Origin: Dechloromonas sp. H13
Lineage (GTDB): Bacteria; Pseudomonadota; Gammaproteobacteria; Burkholderiales; Rhodocyclaceae
Length of the DNA: 64,000 bases
Direction: 5' to 3'
Assembly: GCF_009469615.1 (NCBI RefSeq)
Contig: NZ_SSXX01000001.1
Coordinates: 248,001 to 312,000, forward strand
The first letter of the stretch is position 1. Each line of letters opens with the position of its first letter. Position numbers and translations under genes: made by a program. The notes beneath the pieces were generated by a model, which ran no database searches, was not told the DNA's origin, and was given only the letters and a program-made list of their open reading frames with translations. Below, one piece after another: positions 39,212 to 52,374 of the stretch.

Positions 39212-40101
39212 GCGGAACCGATTTCACCGCCTGGATGGCCGCCACCCAGGCGCGCGTCGAAGCCGCGCTGGCCCGCCAGCTGCCGGCCGCCGACAGCATC
39301 CCCGCCCGCCTGAACGACGCCATGCGCTACGCAGCGCTCGGCGGCGGCAAGCGTGTCCGCCCGCTGCTCGCCTTCGCCGCGGGCGAACTGAGCGGCGCCC
39401 CGGCCGCCCACCTGGAGGTCGTCGCTAGCGCCGTCGAACTGATCCACGCCTATTCGCTGGTCCATGACGACCTGCCGTGCATGGACGACGACGTGTTGCG
39501 CCGCGGCCGCCCGACCTGCCATGTCGAATTCGACGAGCCGACCGCCCTGCTGGTCGGCGACAGCCTGCAGACCCTCGCTTTCGAACTGCTCGCCAGTCAG
39601 CCGCTGGGCGACCCCGCCCGCCAGCTCGAAATGCTCGCCCTGCTCGCCCACGCCAGCGGCTCGCGCGGCATGGCCGGCGGCCAGGCCATCGACCTCGCCG
39701 CGGTCGGCAAGCCGCTGACCCAGCCCGAGCTCGAACTGATGCACGCGCTGAAGACCGGCGCCCTGATCCGCGCCGCCGTGCTGCTCGGCGCCCTCGCCGG
39801 TTCGCCGCTGTCGGCCGACGAGCGCAACAACCTCGACCGCTTCGCCAAGCGCGCCGGACTGCTCTTCCAGGTCGTCGACGACATCCTCGACTGCACGGCG
39901 AGCACCGCCACGCTCGGCAAGACCGCCGGCAAGGACGAAGCGGCCGCCAAACCGACCTACGTCAGCCTGCTCGGCCTCGACGCCGCGCGCGCCTACGCCG
40001 ACGAATTGCGCGCCGACGCCCTCGCCGCGCTAGCGATCTTCGGCGACCGCGCCGCCCGCCTGACCCAGCTGGCCGATTTCATCTGCCATCGGCAATTCTG
40101 A
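39208..40101 (+). CDS. ispA: Farnesyl (polyprenyl) diphosphate synthase
   Basis: A 297-aa prenyl chain-elongating enzyme. The first Asp-rich motif is [18 protein letters not shown] (residues 86-103), the second is [19 protein letters not shown] is also present. The Cys/Pro chain-length region fits farnesyl diphosphate synthases. Starts at GTG overlapping the xseB stop; dxs follows after 1 nt. Confidence 0.95.
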   Translation: MSGTDFTAWMAATQARVEAALARQLPAADSIPARLNDAMRYAALGGGKRVRPLLAFAAGELSGAPAAHLEVVASAVELIHAYSLVHDDLPCMDDDVLRRGRPTCHVEFDEPTALLVGDSLQTLAFELLASQPLGDPARQLEMLALLAHASGSRGMAGGQAIDLAAVGKPLTQPELELMHALKTGALIRAAVLLGALAGSPLSADERNNLDRFAKRAGLLFQVVDDILDCTASTATLGKTAGKDEAAAKPTYVSLLGLDAARAYADELRADALAALAIFGDRAARLTQLADFICHRQF

Positions 40102-40102
40102 A

Positions 40103-41959
40103 ATGACCGCCTACCGCCTGCTCGAAAGCATCGACAGCCCGGCCGACCTGCGCCGCCTGGACCGCAAGCAACTGCCGCAACTGGCTAGCGAACTGCGCGC
40201 CTTCCTGATCGACTCGGTGTCGCAGACCGGCGGCCACCTGTCCTCGAATCTCGGCACCGTTGAGCTGACCATCGCCCTGCACGCCGTCTTCAACACGCCG
40301 GAAGACCGCCTGGTCTGGGACGTCGGCCACCAGTGCTACGCGCACAAGGTGCTGACCGGCCGCCGCCGGGGCATGGACAGGCTGCGCATGCACGGCGGCG
40401 TCTCGGGCTTTCCCAAGCGCAGCGAAAGCCCCTACGACACCTTCGGCGTCGGCCACTCGTCGACCTCGATCTCGGCCGCGCTGGGCATGGCGCTGGCCGC
40501 CAAGCTGAAAGGCGAGGAGCGCAAGGCGATCGCCATCATCGGCGACGGCGCGATGTCGGCCGGCATGGCCTTCGAGGCGCTCAACAACGCGGGCGTCGCT
40601 GATGCCGACATGCTGGTCATCCTCAACGACAACGAGATGTCGATCTCGCCGCCGGTCGGCGCCCTCAACAACATCCTGACCCGGCTGACCTCCAGCAAGA
40701 CCTACAACGCCGCCCGCGAGGCCGGCCGCCACATGCTCGGCTTCGCCCCGCCGCTGCTCGAACTGGCCCGGCGCGCCGAGGAGCACGTCAAGGGGATGAT
40801 CGCCCCCGGCACGCTGTTCGAGGAATTCGGCTTCCATTACTACGGCCCGATCGACGGCCACGACCTCGACGCCCTGATCCCGACGCTGGAAAACCTGAAG
40901 AAGCTGAAGGGTCCGAAGTTCCTCCACGTCATCACCAAGAAAGGCCAGGGCTACAAGCTGGCCGAGGCCGACCCGATCCTCTACCACGGCGTCGGCAAGT
41001 TCGCGGCCGGTGAAGGCATCAAGTCGGCCAAGGGGCCGGGCAAGCTGACCTATACCCAGGTTTTCGGCGACTGGCTGTGCGACATGGCGCGCGCCGATGC
41101 GCGCCTGGTCGGTATCACCCCTGCCATGCGCGAGGGCTCGGGCCTGGTGCGTTTCGCCTGCGAGTACCCGGACCGCTACTACGATGTCGGGATCGCCGAG
41201 CAGCACGCCGTGACCTTTGCCGCCGGCCTCGCCTGCGAAGGGCTGAAGCCGGTAGTCGCCATCTACTCGACCTTCCTGCAGCGCGCCTATGACCAGTTGG
41301 TGCACGACGTCGCGCTGCAGAATCTGCCGGTAGTCTTCGCCGTCGACCGCGGCGGCCTGGTCGGCGCCGACGGCCCGACCCACCACGGCACCTTCGACCT
41401 CTCCTACGTCACCTGCATCCCGAACATGGTGGTGATGGCGCCGGCCGACGAAGCCGAGTGCCGCCGGATGCTGTCCACCGCCTTCGCACTCGATTGCCCG
41501 AGCCTGGTGCGCTACCCGCGCGGCGGCGGCACGGGAACGATCCCCGACATGAGCCTCGACACGCTGCCGGTCGGCAAGGGCGAAATCCGCCGGCACGGCA
41601 GGGACGTCGCCCTGCTCGCCTTCGGCAGCCTGGTGCCGGCCGCCGAGGCTGCCGGCGAGGCGCTCGACGCCACGGTCGTCAACATGCGCTTCGTCAAGCC
41701 GCTCGATGCGGCGCTGATCGTCGAACTGGCGGGGAACCATTCCCTGCTGGTCAGTATCGAAGAGAATGCCGTAATCGGTGGCGCCGGCTCGGAGATTGAG
41801 CGCGTGCTGGCGGAACATGGGCTGAATGTGCCCGTGTTGCGCCTCGGTCTGCCCGACCGTTTCATCGATCACGGCGAGCAAGGCCAGCTTCTGGCCGAAC
41901 TCGGCCTCGATCAGGCGGGCATCGTACAAGCCGTACGCGCCCGCATCCGGACACAATAA
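40103..41959 (+). CDS. dxs: 1-deoxy-D-xylulose-5-phosphate synthase
   Basis: A 618-aa thiamine diphosphate enzyme catalysing the first MEP-pathway step. The TPP motif is [23 protein letters not shown]-like [28 protein letters not shown] and [16 protein letters not shown] are diagnostic. The gene follows ispA by 1 nt and precedes folE2 by 17 nt, so isoprenoid precursor genes are cotranscribed. A long opposite-strand frame of similar size is an artefact of high GC. Confidence 0.97.
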   Translation: MTAYRLLESIDSPADLRRLDRKQLPQLASELRAFLIDSVSQTGGHLSSNLGTVELTIALHAVFNTPEDRLVWDVGHQCYAHKVLTGRRRGMDRLRMHGGVSGFPKRSESPYDTFGVGHSSTSISAALGMALAAKLKGEERKAIAIIGDGAMSAGMAFEALNNAGVADADMLVILNDNEMSISPPVGALNNILTRLTSSKTYNAAREAGRHMLGFAPPLLELARRAEEHVKGMIAPGTLFEEFGFHYYGPIDGHDLDALIPTLENLKKLKGPKFLHVITKKGQGYKLAEADPILYHGVGKFAAGEGIKSAKGPGKLTYTQVFGDWLCDMARADARLVGITPAMREGSGLVRFACEYPDRYYDVGIAEQHAVTFAAGLACEGLKPVVAIYSTFLQRAYDQLVHDVALQNLPVVFAVDRGGLVGADGPTHHGTFDLSYVTCIPNMVVMAPADEAECRRMLSTAFALDCPSLVRYPRGGGTGTIPDMSLDTLPVGKGEIRRHGRDVALLAFGSLVPAAEAAGEALDATVVNMRFVKPLDAALIVELAGNHSLLVSIEENAVIGGAGSEIERVLAEHGLNVPVLRLGLPDRFIDHGEQGQLLAELGLDQAGIVQAVRARIRTQ

Positions 41960-41976
41960 TTCAGACAGAACAGCCC

Positions 41977-42774
41977 ATGAACAGCCCCCTCCCCATCCCC
42001 GACGTCCAGAACTCGGCGGATACCCGTCACATCGCCATCAACAAGGTCGGCATCAAGTCGATCCGCCACCCGGTCCGCGTCCAGGACAAGTCGGCCGGCA
42101 TCCAGCACACCATCGCCGTGTTCAACATGTACGTCGGCCTGCCGCACAATTTCAAGGGCACGCACATGTCCCGCTTCGTGGAGATCCTGAACAGCCACGA
42201 GCGCGAAATCTCGGTCGAGAGCTTTCCGGTCATGCTGCGCGACATGGTGGTCAAGCTTGAAGCCGAAACCGGCCACATCGAGATGAACTTTCCGTATTTC
42301 ATCAACAAGACCGCCCCGGTTTCCGGCGTGCAGAGCCTGATGGACTACGACGTCACCTTCATCGGCGACATCTGCCACGGCGAGATCACCACCTCGGTCA
42401 AGGTTGTCGTGCCGGTCACCAGCCTGTGTCCGTGCTCGAAGAAGATTTCCGAGTATGGTGCCCACAACCAGCGTTCGCACGTCACCGTCACCGCCCGCAC
42501 CAACGATTTCGTCTGGATCGAGGAACTCGTCCAGCTGGTCGAATCCGAGGCTTCCTGCGAACTGTTCGGCCTGCTCAAGCGCCCGGACGAAAAGCATGTC
42601 ACCGAGCGCGCCTACGACAACCCGAAATTCGTCGAGGACATGGTGCGCGACGTCGCCGCCCGCCTCAACGCCGAAGGTCGCATCGATGCCTACGTGGTGG
42701 AATCGGAAAACTTCGAGTCCATCCACAATCACTCCGCCTACGCGCTGATCGAGAAGGACAAGACCCGGGGCTGA
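41977..42774 (+). CDS. folE2: GTP cyclohydrolase FolE2
   Basis: A 265-aa type IB GTP cyclohydrolase opening the folate (and queuosine-precursor) pathway. The metal/active-site Cys151 lies in [46 protein letters not shown] and SIHNHSAYA are further marks. Unlike FolE it can use metals other than zinc. It lies 17 nt after dxs with no terminator between, and a strong terminator follows. No Zur-type operator was recognised. Confidence 0.95.
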   Translation: MNSPLPIPDVQNSADTRHIAINKVGIKSIRHPVRVQDKSAGIQHTIAVFNMYVGLPHNFKGTHMSRFVEILNSHEREISVESFPVMLRDMVVKLEAETGHIEMNFPYFINKTAPVSGVQSLMDYDVTFIGDICHGEITTSVKVVVPVTSLCPCSKKISEYGAHNQRSHVTVTARTNDFVWIEELVQLVESEASCELFGLLKRPDEKHVTERAYDNPKFVEDMVRDVAARLNAEGRIDAYVVESENFESIHNHSAYALIEKDKTRG

Positions 42775-42823
42775 TTCTGCCGGCTGCGGTCGACGCCCGA
42801 TTTCGGGCAAAAACCAAAAAAAG

Positions 42824-42850
42824 AAACGGGGCGCCCGCGGCGCCCCGTTT
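42824..42850. terminator. Terminator between folE2 and rplS
   Basis: Perfect 12-bp stem AAACGGGGCGCC / GGCGCCCCGTTT with a 3-nt loop, followed by GCTTTTT on the plus strand and a long T-rich tract on the minus strand. Likely bidirectional. Confidence 0.9.
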
Positions 42851-42872
42851 GCTTTTTGCCTGAACGGACTGC

Positions 42873-43250
<378 letters not shown>

Positions 43251-43275
43251 GTGAGATCCTTCAATTTATAAACAT

Positions 43276-44040
43276 CTACTCACCGCATTGCTCCTCTCCG
43301 GACAGTTCCGTGAGGAGTTGCGTTTCTTCCGCGCTCAACACGCGGTGCGCCAGCAAATCCGGCCGGCGCTTCCGGGTCCGCGCCAGCGACTGCTTGAGCC
43401 GCCAGCGACGAATTCTCTTGTGGTCGCCGGACATCAAGACCTCCGGCACCGCCGCGCCCTCGTAAACCTCCGGACGGGTGTAGTGCGAACAATCCAGCAA
43501 ACCACCGACAAACGAATCTTCCACCGCCGAAGCGGCATCACCAAGCACCCCCGGTAACTGGCGGACGACGGCATCGATCAACACCATCGCCGGCAACTCG
43601 CCGCCGGACAGCACGAAATCCCCGATCGAAATTTCCTCATCGACGCAGCGCTCGATCAGACGCTCGTCGATTCCTTCATAGCGACCGCAAAGAAGGATCA
43701 GCCCTTCCTCGCCCGTCGCCAGCCGCATGACCCGTTCGTGGGTCAGCGGCGCGCCCTGCGGCGAGAGGTAGATGACCCGGCTCGTCGCCAGCCCCGCCGC
43801 GCCCTGCTCCAGCTTCGCGGCATTGATCGCCTTCTCCAGCGGCCCCGGCTGCATCACCATGCCCGGCCCGCCGCCAAAGGGGCGATCATCGACCCGTCGC
43901 CAGGCATTCTCGGCGAAATCCCGCGGATTCCACCCCTGCCACGCCCAGCGCCCTTCCTCCAGCGCCCGACGGGTAATGCCACTCTCCGTCACAGCGGCGA
44001 ACATCTCCGGGAAAAGGGTAATGCAGTCGAACCGGATCAC
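43276..44040 (-). CDS. trmD: tRNA (guanine-N1)-methyltransferase
   Basis: A 254-aa SPOUT methyltransferase modifying G37. [11 protein letters not shown] at the start, [31 protein letters not shown] and [20 protein letters not shown] form the trefoil-knot region. The GTG at 44040 overlaps the rimM stop (GTGA); the preceding codons in frame (MGQRL) belong to the rimM end. Confidence 0.95.
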   Translation of the reverse strand: MIRFDCITLFPEMFAAVTESGITRRALEEGRWAWQGWNPRDFAENAWRRVDDRPFGGGPGMVMQPGPLEKAINAAKLEQGAAGLATSRVIYLSPQGAPLTHERVMRLATGEEGLILLCGRYEGIDERLIERCVDEEISIGDFVLSGGELPAMVLIDAVVRQLPGVLGDAASAVEDSFVGGLLDCSHYTRPEVYEGAAVPEVLMSGDHKRIRRWRLKQSLARTRKRRPDLLAHRVLSAEETQLLTELSGEEQCGE

Positions 44041-44549
44041 CAGTCGCTGCCCCACTCCACCCGAATCAGCCCCGCTTCCTTCTCCACCGCCAGCACCACT
44101 GCCGCCACGAAGGGCAACAGGCGCTCGGCATCGTCATCGCCAACAACGCGCAGAACGTCGTTGGCGCCCGTCTCGATCAGCCCGGCCACCTTGCCGAGCC
44201 GCTCGCCGGCAGTATTGACGACTTCCAGGCCGATCAGATCGGCCCAGTAAAACTCGTTTTCCCCGGTCTTCGGCAACGCCGAACGAGGCGCCGCGACCAG
44301 TAGCCCCTTCATCGCCTCGGCAGCTGTCCGGTCCGGCACGCCATCGAGTCGCACGACCAGACCATCGCCATGCGCCCGCATGCCCTGCGGCCGACATTCG
44401 CGCCACGGCCCGCCTTCCTTGCCGATCCACCACGCGGGCATTTCCGCCCAGGTCAGCGGATCATCCGCGAAGGGGTACAACCTGAGCCAGCCCTGGACTC
44501 CGTAGGGGTCGGCAAGCCGCCCCAGCACAACGAAGTCGTTGCCGGCCAA
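44037..44549 (-). CDS. rimM: 16S rRNA processing protein RimM
   Basis: A 170-aa 30S maturation factor. The N-terminal [20 protein letters not shown] and the PRC-barrel stretch [22 protein letters not shown], then [12 protein letters not shown] and [12 protein letters not shown], are typical. It is 12 nt after rpsP and overlaps trmD. Confidence 0.95.
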   Translation of the reverse strand: MAGNDFVVLGRLADPYGVQGWLRLYPFADDPLTWAEMPAWWIGKEGGPWRECRPQGMRAHGDGLVVRLDGVPDRTAAEAMKGLLVAAPRSALPKTGENEFYWADLIGLEVVNTAGERLGKVAGLIETGANDVLRVVGDDDAERLLPFVAAVVLAVEKEAGLIRVEWGSDW

Positions 44550-44561
44550 CGCAGGAACTGC

Positions 44562-44816
44562 TTAGGCAGCCTGCTGGGCGGCGTGCTGCTTGACCAGACG
44601 GGCAACCGTCGGGGACAGCTGGGCGCCATTCTGTTGCCAGTAGGTCAGGCGGTCGACGGCGACGCGCAGCGCTTCGGCATTGCCGGCGGCAACCGGGTTG
44701 TAGAAGCCGATACGCTCGACGAAGCGGCCATCGCGGCGATTGCGCGAATCGGTAACGACCATGTTGTAGAAAGGACGCTTCTTGGCGCCGCTACGGGCAA
44801 GACGGATAACAACCAT
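44562..44816 (-). CDS. rpsP: 30S ribosomal protein S16
   Basis: An 84-aa ribosomal protein beginning [20 protein letters not shown] and continuing [19 protein letters not shown]. First gene of the operon with rimM, trmD and rplS, with a consensus-like promoter upstream. Confidence 0.97.
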   Translation of the reverse strand: MVVIRLARSGAKKRPFYNMVVTDSRNRRDGRFVERIGFYNPVAAGNAEALRVAVDRLTYWQQNGAQLSPTVARLVKQHAAQQAA

Positions 44817-44850
44817 GGAAATTCTTTCGTTGCTTGAAAAAAGACCCGAG

Positions 44851-44878
44851 ATTATATCGCTTAATCAAGGAAAAACAA
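44851..44878 (-). promoter_or_regulatory. Sigma-70 promoter of the rpsP operon
   Basis: Minus-strand -35 TTGTTT (44873-44878), 16-nt spacer and a perfect TATAAT (44851-44856), about 35 nt before the rpsP ATG. Confidence 0.7.
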
Positions 44879-44903
44879 GCCACTTAGAGGTGCTGCGGGG
44901 AGG

Positions 44904-46514
44904 ATGTCCGCCCCCACCGACCATTGCGCCGCTCCCTTGACCCGTCGGTCGCTTGCGCATGGCGAAAACTGCCGAGATTGTTTATCCTGCCTCCCCAATA
45001 TGTCCGCTGATTCCCACCCGTCGTTCGAGCACCCGCTCGATGGTCATGCCAAGTCCATCCTGGAATGGCTTGCGCTCGCGCATGGCCGGACCGGCGCCGA
45101 GGATGCCGGCGAGCTGTTGCAGCAACTGCTGCTGTTGCGCGAATCGCCGACCACGACCGGCCAGCGGACCCAGCTTCTCGATCTCCTGCACAGGCACGGC
45201 GAGCGCGTCGTCAGCGCCGAATTGCCGGCCCTGCACGGCATTAGCCTGCCGGTTTCACGCAAGGTGCGACAACGCACCATGATCATCCAGGAAGTTCTCG
45301 AAACGCTGGCCCAGGAGTACCTCAACACCCTTTCGGAGCTTTTCGACCCGCGCAACACCGCCCACCGCAACGCACCGGACCAGACCCTGCGCAAGGTCAT
45401 GCAATGCGTCGCCTGGCATATCCGCATCAGCCATCTGATCGCCGCACCCAACAGCATCGGAATCTGGCAGCAGTTGCACGCCGCCTACCGCACCGCGCGC
45501 CGACTGGGGCTCGCCGAGGTAGCGGGGCCCGACGGCGAGCCATCCGTCCGGCACGTCTATGCCCACATCCTGCTCGCGGCGATTGCCCAGCCGGCATCGT
45601 TCTGCTCAAGCGAACTGGAGTTCATCACCGATTACATCGCATCCAGCGTCAAGCCAGTGGATATTTTCGAGACCCCGCCGCTGGACCGCACCGGCGTCTT
45701 CTGGCTGGATCTGGACCAGGATTTTCCCGCCCACGCGCTGGCGCGGCGCATGCCGCCCGCCGATACGCTGGCCCTCTACTTTGCCTGCGACCTCGTCGCC
45801 CGCGACGTGCGCGAGCATCTCGCCGCGCTGGACAACGGCGCGCCAGCCATCAGCCTCGGCCTGCCTGAGTTTGCCGACACCCCGGCCGGGCGCGGTGTCC
45901 TGCGTCGCCTCGCCCTGCTCTGGGGCCAGCCGGCAACGCGCCGCTATCCGCGCCGGCGCCAGTCCTACCGGGTCAACCTCTGCGCCGGCCTGGAGCAGCT
46001 CTGGCACCTGATTCGCCACCCGGACAAGGAAAGGCAGATCAGCGAATGGATGGTCACCAACGAAAGCCCTGACGGCTACGCGCTGATGCACATCGCCGGC
46101 CCGACCGCCCACCTTAGGGTTGGCGACATCGTCGCCGTGCAGCCGACCGGTGAACGCGCCGAAAGATTCCCCAGCTGGCATGTCGGCATCGTGCGCTGGG
46201 CCATTTCCGAAAACCCGGCGCATATCGAAATCGGCATGCAGCAACTGGCCTCGCACGCCATCGCCGCCGAAGTCATCCGGCCGCTCGAACTCGAAGCCGG
46301 CAATCTCTCGGCGCTGATCCTTCCCGAAATGCCCCCACTGCGCGCCCAGCCCTCCCTCGTGGCGCCGACCGGCAAGCTCAGCGAGCACGAGCGGCGCCTG
46401 ATCATTCTCGTCGAGCAGGACAACCTGGGCATCCGCGAGGTGCGGCCGACCGGGCTCACCGAGCAGACGGCCAGCATCGAGGTCTTCAGCGTCGTGCCGG
46501 ACGATAAGTCGTAG
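44904..46514 (+). CDS. Large cytosolic protein with possible degenerate PilZ-like C-terminus
   Basis: A 536-aa protein of no firmly recognised family. The N-terminal two thirds are helical with no signal or membrane segment. Near residue 347 a basic run RYPRRRQSYRVNLCAG is followed about 30 residues later by ISEWMVTNESPDGYALMHIAG and a beta-rich RVGDIVAVQP, which recalls the RxxxR and (D/N)xSxxG elements of PilZ domains that bind cyclic di-GMP, though the match is weak. Start uncertain: ATG at 44904 has a GGGGAGG too close to it; an in-frame ATG at 45000 (MSADSHPSFEH) is an alternative without a clear ribosome site. Its end overlaps the convergent yihY gene by 29 nt. Confidence 0.62.
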   Translation: MSAPTDHCAAPLTRRSLAHGENCRDCLSCLPNMSADSHPSFEHPLDGHAKSILEWLALAHGRTGAEDAGELLQQLLLLRESPTTTGQRTQLLDLLHRHGERVVSAELPALHGISLPVSRKVRQRTMIIQEVLETLAQEYLNTLSELFDPRNTAHRNAPDQTLRKVMQCVAWHIRISHLIAAPNSIGIWQQLHAAYRTARRLGLAEVAGPDGEPSVRHVYAHILLAAIAQPASFCSSELEFITDYIASSVKPVDIFETPPLDRTGVFWLDLDQDFPAHALARRMPPADTLALYFACDLVARDVREHLAALDNGAPAISLGLPEFADTPAGRGVLRRLALLWGQPATRRYPRRRQSYRVNLCAGLEQLWHLIRHPDKERQISEWMVTNESPDGYALMHIAGPTAHLRVGDIVAVQPTGERAERFPSWHVGIVRWAISENPAHIEIGMQQLASHAIAAEVIRPLELEAGNLSALILPEMPPLRAQPSLVAPTGKLSEHERRLIILVEQDNLGIREVRPTGLTEQTASIEVFSVVPDDKS

Positions 46515-47319
46515 CGGCGATCAGCCCGCCGAGCAGCACCACCGCCCAGCTCAGGTGCAGCCACACCAGAAAGACCGGGAACGCGGCGAAAGCGCCATAC
46601 ACGCTCTTCAGGATCGCCGAGCTGCCGAGGAACAGCTCGAATATCTTCTGCATGACCGCGAACGCCACGGTGGCGAACAATCCGCCCAGCACCGCGGCGC
46701 GCCGCGCCACCGGCGCATTCGGCACGGCGTAGTAGAGAAAGGAAAAGAACAGGCCGAGGACGATCAGCGAGATCGCCTTGAACGATACCCGGCGCGCCCA
46801 TTCCGCCTCCTGGATGAAACCGAGCGAGGTGGTGACCGCAAACGATATGGCCGCCGCCACCGCCGCCAGGATGAACGGCCAGACCAGCATCGCGAAGGCA
46901 TAGAGCTTGAGTCGGATGAAGAAGGGACGCGGCTTCACCTGCCAGACGTGATTGAACGCCCGCTCGATGGTGTGCATCAGCATGAAGGCGGTGATGCTCA
47001 GGAAGGCGATGCCTGCTGCGGTCAACTGCTGCGCGCGATGCGAAAAGCGGCCGATGCTACCGGAAATGGTCCGCGCCGCCGAGCTCGGCAGGAAGGAGTC
47101 CTGGACCAGTTGTTCCAGCCGCGACAGCAGGATGTCGAGATAGGGAACGGCGTCGGCCACCGCCAGAATGACCGTCGCCAGCGGCACCAGCGCCAGCAAG
47201 GTGGTGAACGCGAGGGCCGAACTGGTCTGCATCATGTTCTCGGTGCGGAAGCGCCGGATGATCGTTCCCGCCACACCGGGTTTCGGTTGCGCGCGCCGAT
47301 ATCGGGAGTGAGTCTGCAT
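46486..47319 (-). CDS. YihY/BrkB-family inner-membrane protein
   Basis: A 277-aa polytopic membrane protein with about six hydrophobic helices. NMMQTSSALAFTTLLALVPL, the conserved YihY/UPF0761 opening, and FNHVWQVKPRPFFIRLKLYA are present. Often annotated virulence factor BrkB or ribonuclease BN, the latter in error. Transport or envelope role unknown. The ATG at 47319 was chosen over a frame to 47373 that overlaps wrbA; the two genes diverge with 21 nt between start codons. Confidence 0.88.
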   Translation of the reverse strand: MQTHSRYRRAQPKPGVAGTIIRRFRTENMMQTSSALAFTTLLALVPLATVILAVADAVPYLDILLSRLEQLVQDSFLPSSAARTISGSIGRFSHRAQQLTAAGIAFLSITAFMLMHTIERAFNHVWQVKPRPFFIRLKLYAFAMLVWPFILAAVAAAISFAVTTSLGFIQEAEWARRVSFKAISLIVLGLFFSFLYYAVPNAPVARRAAVLGGLFATVAFAVMQKIFELFLGSSAILKSVYGAFAAFPVFLVWLHLSWAVVLLGGLIAATTYRPARR

Positions 47320-47334
47320 GGGGCCGTATAATAG

Positions 47335-48302
<968 letters not shown>

Positions 48303-48333
48303 GGCGGCCTCCGGCAACAGCGCAGCGGGTCGA

Positions 48334-49875
48334 TCAGACGTCGCCCTGCGCCCGCACCTTGTCCAGCGTCGAATGCAGCTTGTTGAGCGCATTCAGGTAG
48401 GAGCGCGCCGAGGCGATGACGATGTCGGTATCGGCGCCGTTGCCATTGACGATGCGCCCGCCCTTCGAGAGGCGCGTGGTGACCTCGCCCTGCGCATCGG
48501 TACCGGTGGTAATGGCGTTGACCGAGTAGAGCAGAAGCTCGGCGCCGCTGCCGACGATGCCCTCGATCGCCTTGAAGGTGGCATCGACCGGGCCGCCGCC
48601 GCCCGCTGCACCCTTGTGCTCGACGCCGCCGACATTGAGGATCACCGTCGCCTGCGGCATCTCGCCGGTTTCCGAACAGACGTGCGAATAGACCAGCTTG
48701 TAGTGTTCCTGCTCCGGCGTCACCACTTCGTCGGAAACGAGCGCGTGGAGGTCCTCGTCGAAGATTTCGTGCTTGCGGTCGGCGAGTTCCTTGAAGCGGG
48801 CGAAGGCGGCATTCAGGGCCTCGTCGCTTTCCAGTTCAATGCCGAGTTCCTGCAGGCGGCTCTTGAAGGCATTGCGTCCCGAATGCTTGCCGAGAACCAG
48901 CTTGTTCTGCGCCCAGCCAACATCCTGTGCACGCATGATTTCGTAGGTTTCGCGATGCTTCAGCACCCCGTCCTGGTGGATGCCCGATTCGTGGGCGAAG
49001 GCGTTGGCGCCGACCACCGCCTTGTTCGGCTGCACCGGATAGCCGGTGATTTGCGACACCAGTTTCGAGGCAGGAACGATCTGCGTCGTATCGATGCGCG
49101 TCTCGACCGGGAAGACATCGCCACGCGTGCGCACCGCCATGACGATTTCCTCCAGCGCCGCGTTGCCGGCCCGCTCGCCGAGGCCGTTGATCGTGCATTC
49201 GACCTGGCGGGCACCGGCCAGCACCGCCGCCAGCGAATTCGCCACACCGAGTCCGAGATCGTTATGACAATGCACCGACCACACCACCTTGTCGGAATTC
49301 GGCACCCGCTCGATCAGCTGGCGCATCGTCTCGGCATACTGGTAGGGAATGTTGTACCCCACGGTGTCCGGCACGTTGATCGTCGTTGCCCCGGCCTTGA
49401 TCACGGCATCGAAGATGCGAACGAGGAAATCGATTTCCGAGCGCCCGGCATCCTCGGCCGAAAATTCGACGTTGTCGGTGTATTCGCGCGCCCAGCCGAT
49501 CGCCTTGATCGCCTGCTCGACCACTTGGTCCGGCGTCATGCGCAGCTTCTTCTCCATGTGGATCGGCGAGGTGGCGATGAAGGTGTGGATGCGGCCCGAG
49601 GTTGCCGGGCGGATCGCCTCGCCGGCGCGCCGGATGTCGTTTTCGTTGGCGCGCGCCAGCGAGCAGACGGTCGAATCCTTGATGGCATGCGCGATCGCCT
49701 GGATCGAATCGAAATCGCCGGGCGAAGCGGCGGCGAAGCCGGCCTCGATGACGTCGACCCGCATTTTTTCAAGCTGGCGGGCGACGCGGATCTTCTCTTC
49801 CCGGGTCATCGAAGCGCCGGGGCTCTGTTCGCCATCGCGCAGTGTGGTATCAAAAATATACAGATGCTGTTTCAT
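48334..49875 (-). CDS. leuA: 2-isopropylmalate synthase
   Basis: A 513-aa enzyme committing 2-ketoisovalerate to leucine. The catalytic start [20 protein letters not shown], the metal-binding [36 protein letters not shown] and [13 protein letters not shown] are clear; the C-terminal LeuA regulatory domain (leucine feedback) is complete. ATG at 49875 gives the canonical MKQHLYIFD; the longer frame to 49935 is in the gap and end of pssA. Last gene of the ilv/pssA/leu set. Confidence 0.96.
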   Translation of the reverse strand: MKQHLYIFDTTLRDGEQSPGASMTREEKIRVARQLEKMRVDVIEAGFAAASPGDFDSIQAIAHAIKDSTVCSLARANENDIRRAGEAIRPATSGRIHTFIATSPIHMEKKLRMTPDQVVEQAIKAIGWAREYTDNVEFSAEDAGRSEIDFLVRIFDAVIKAGATTINVPDTVGYNIPYQYAETMRQLIERVPNSDKVVWSVHCHNDLGLGVANSLAAVLAGARQVECTINGLGERAGNAALEEIVMAVRTRGDVFPVETRIDTTQIVPASKLVSQITGYPVQPNKAVVGANAFAHESGIHQDGVLKHRETYEIMRAQDVGWAQNKLVLGKHSGRNAFKSRLQELGIELESDEALNAAFARFKELADRKHEIFDEDLHALVSDEVVTPEQEHYKLVYSHVCSETGEMPQATVILNVGGVEHKGAAGGGGPVDATFKAIEGIVGSGAELLLYSVNAITTGTDAQGEVTTRLSKGGRIVNGNGADTDIVIASARSYLNALNKLHSTLDKVRAQGDV

Positions 49876-49891
49876 ATTCTGCTCCGAGATG

Positions 49892-50644
49892 TCAGGCGGT
49901 CTTGCGCTTGAAGAAGCTGACCGCGGCCAGCACATAGCCGGACAAACCGTAGACCACGAAAAACCCGAAGAGGGTCATTTCAGGACTGATCGAAACCAGC
50001 GCAAAACCGAGCGCGATCGCGGCAATGGCGAAGAACGGCACGCTCTTGCGCAGATTGAAGTCCTTGAAGCTGTAATAGCGGATATTGGAAACCATCGTCA
50101 GCCCGGCGAACAGGGTGAACACGCAGGCCAGCCAGCGCACGTCGCTGCCGGGAATGCCGGAGACGATCATGACCCACACTAGCCCCGCGACCAGGGCGGC
50201 GGCGGCGGGCGACGGCAGGCCCTGGAAATAGCGCTTGTCCACCACTTGCAGCGTCGTATTGAAGCGCGCCAGACGCAGGGCGGCACAGGCGCAATAGACG
50301 AACGCGGCGACCCAGCCCAGCCGGCCGAGGTCGCGCAGGGCCCATTCGTAAATGACCAACGCCGGCGCCGCGCCGAAGCTGACCATGTCGGCGAGCGAAT
50401 CGTATTCCGCCCCGAAGGCCGACTGGGTATTGGTCATGCGCGCGACACGGCCATCGAGTCCATCGAGCACCATGGCGATGAAGATCGCCATGGCCGCGCG
50501 TTCGAAATCCCCCTGCATCGCCTGGACGATGGCGAAGAACCCGGCGAACAGCGCCGCCGTGGTGAACAGATTGGGCAGCACATAAATGCCGCGCCGCTTG
50601 AGTTCCGGATTGAAGATGGTCTTGCGGGGCTTGAGTTCGGTCAT
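49892..50644 (-). CDS. pssA: CDP-diacylglycerol--serine O-phosphatidyltransferase
   Basis: A 250-aa inner-membrane enzyme that makes phosphatidylserine, the phosphatidylethanolamine precursor. The CDP-alcohol phosphotransferase motif is [20 protein letters not shown]... with the last aspartates in [11 protein letters not shown]. Several hydrophobic helices follow. The ATG at 50644 begins [15 protein letters not shown]. It sits between ilvC and leuA, an arrangement common in this group, and leuA starts 17 nt after it. Confidence 0.94.
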   Translation of the reverse strand: MTELKPRKTIFNPELKRRGIYVLPNLFTTAALFAGFFAIVQAMQGDFERAAMAIFIAMVLDGLDGRVARMTNTQSAFGAEYDSLADMVSFGAAPALVIYEWALRDLGRLGWVAAFVYCACAALRLARFNTTLQVVDKRYFQGLPSPAAAALVAGLVWVMIVSGIPGSDVRWLACVFTLFAGLTMVSNIRYYSFKDFNLRKSVPFFAIAAIALGFALVSISPEMTLFGFFVVYGLSGYVLAAVSFFKRKTA

Positions 50645-50710
50645 TGGCAAACAGTCAGTAGGCAACCGGAAAAGGATACACCCGGCGCCATCAAAATCCG
50701 CAAACAACAA

Positions 50711-50736
50711 GGGCGGTGCAGTTCCCCACACCGCCC
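50711..50736 (-). terminator. Probable terminator after ilvC
   Basis: Minus-strand GGGCGGTG / CACCGCCC stem with a 10-nt loop, followed by TTGTTGTTT. It lies between ilvC and pssA and would partly separate them. A second, weaker palindrome CCGTAC-N7-GTACGG is at 50767-50785. Confidence 0.5.
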
Positions 50737-50822
50737 GAAGCGAAGGTGGCGCCGGGCGCGCGCAGACCGTACGTTATCAGTACGGCATGCGGGCGTAGCG
50801 ACGCGCTAACGAGCCAGCCGAT

Positions 50823-52354
<1,532 letters not shown>

Positions 52355-52374
52355 ATTCTTGTTCCTCTCCCGCC

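Noticed and set aside
40079..41956. 625-codon minus-strand frame opposite dxs
   Set aside because: Mirror of an intact dxs gene; no ribosome site or recognisable domain.
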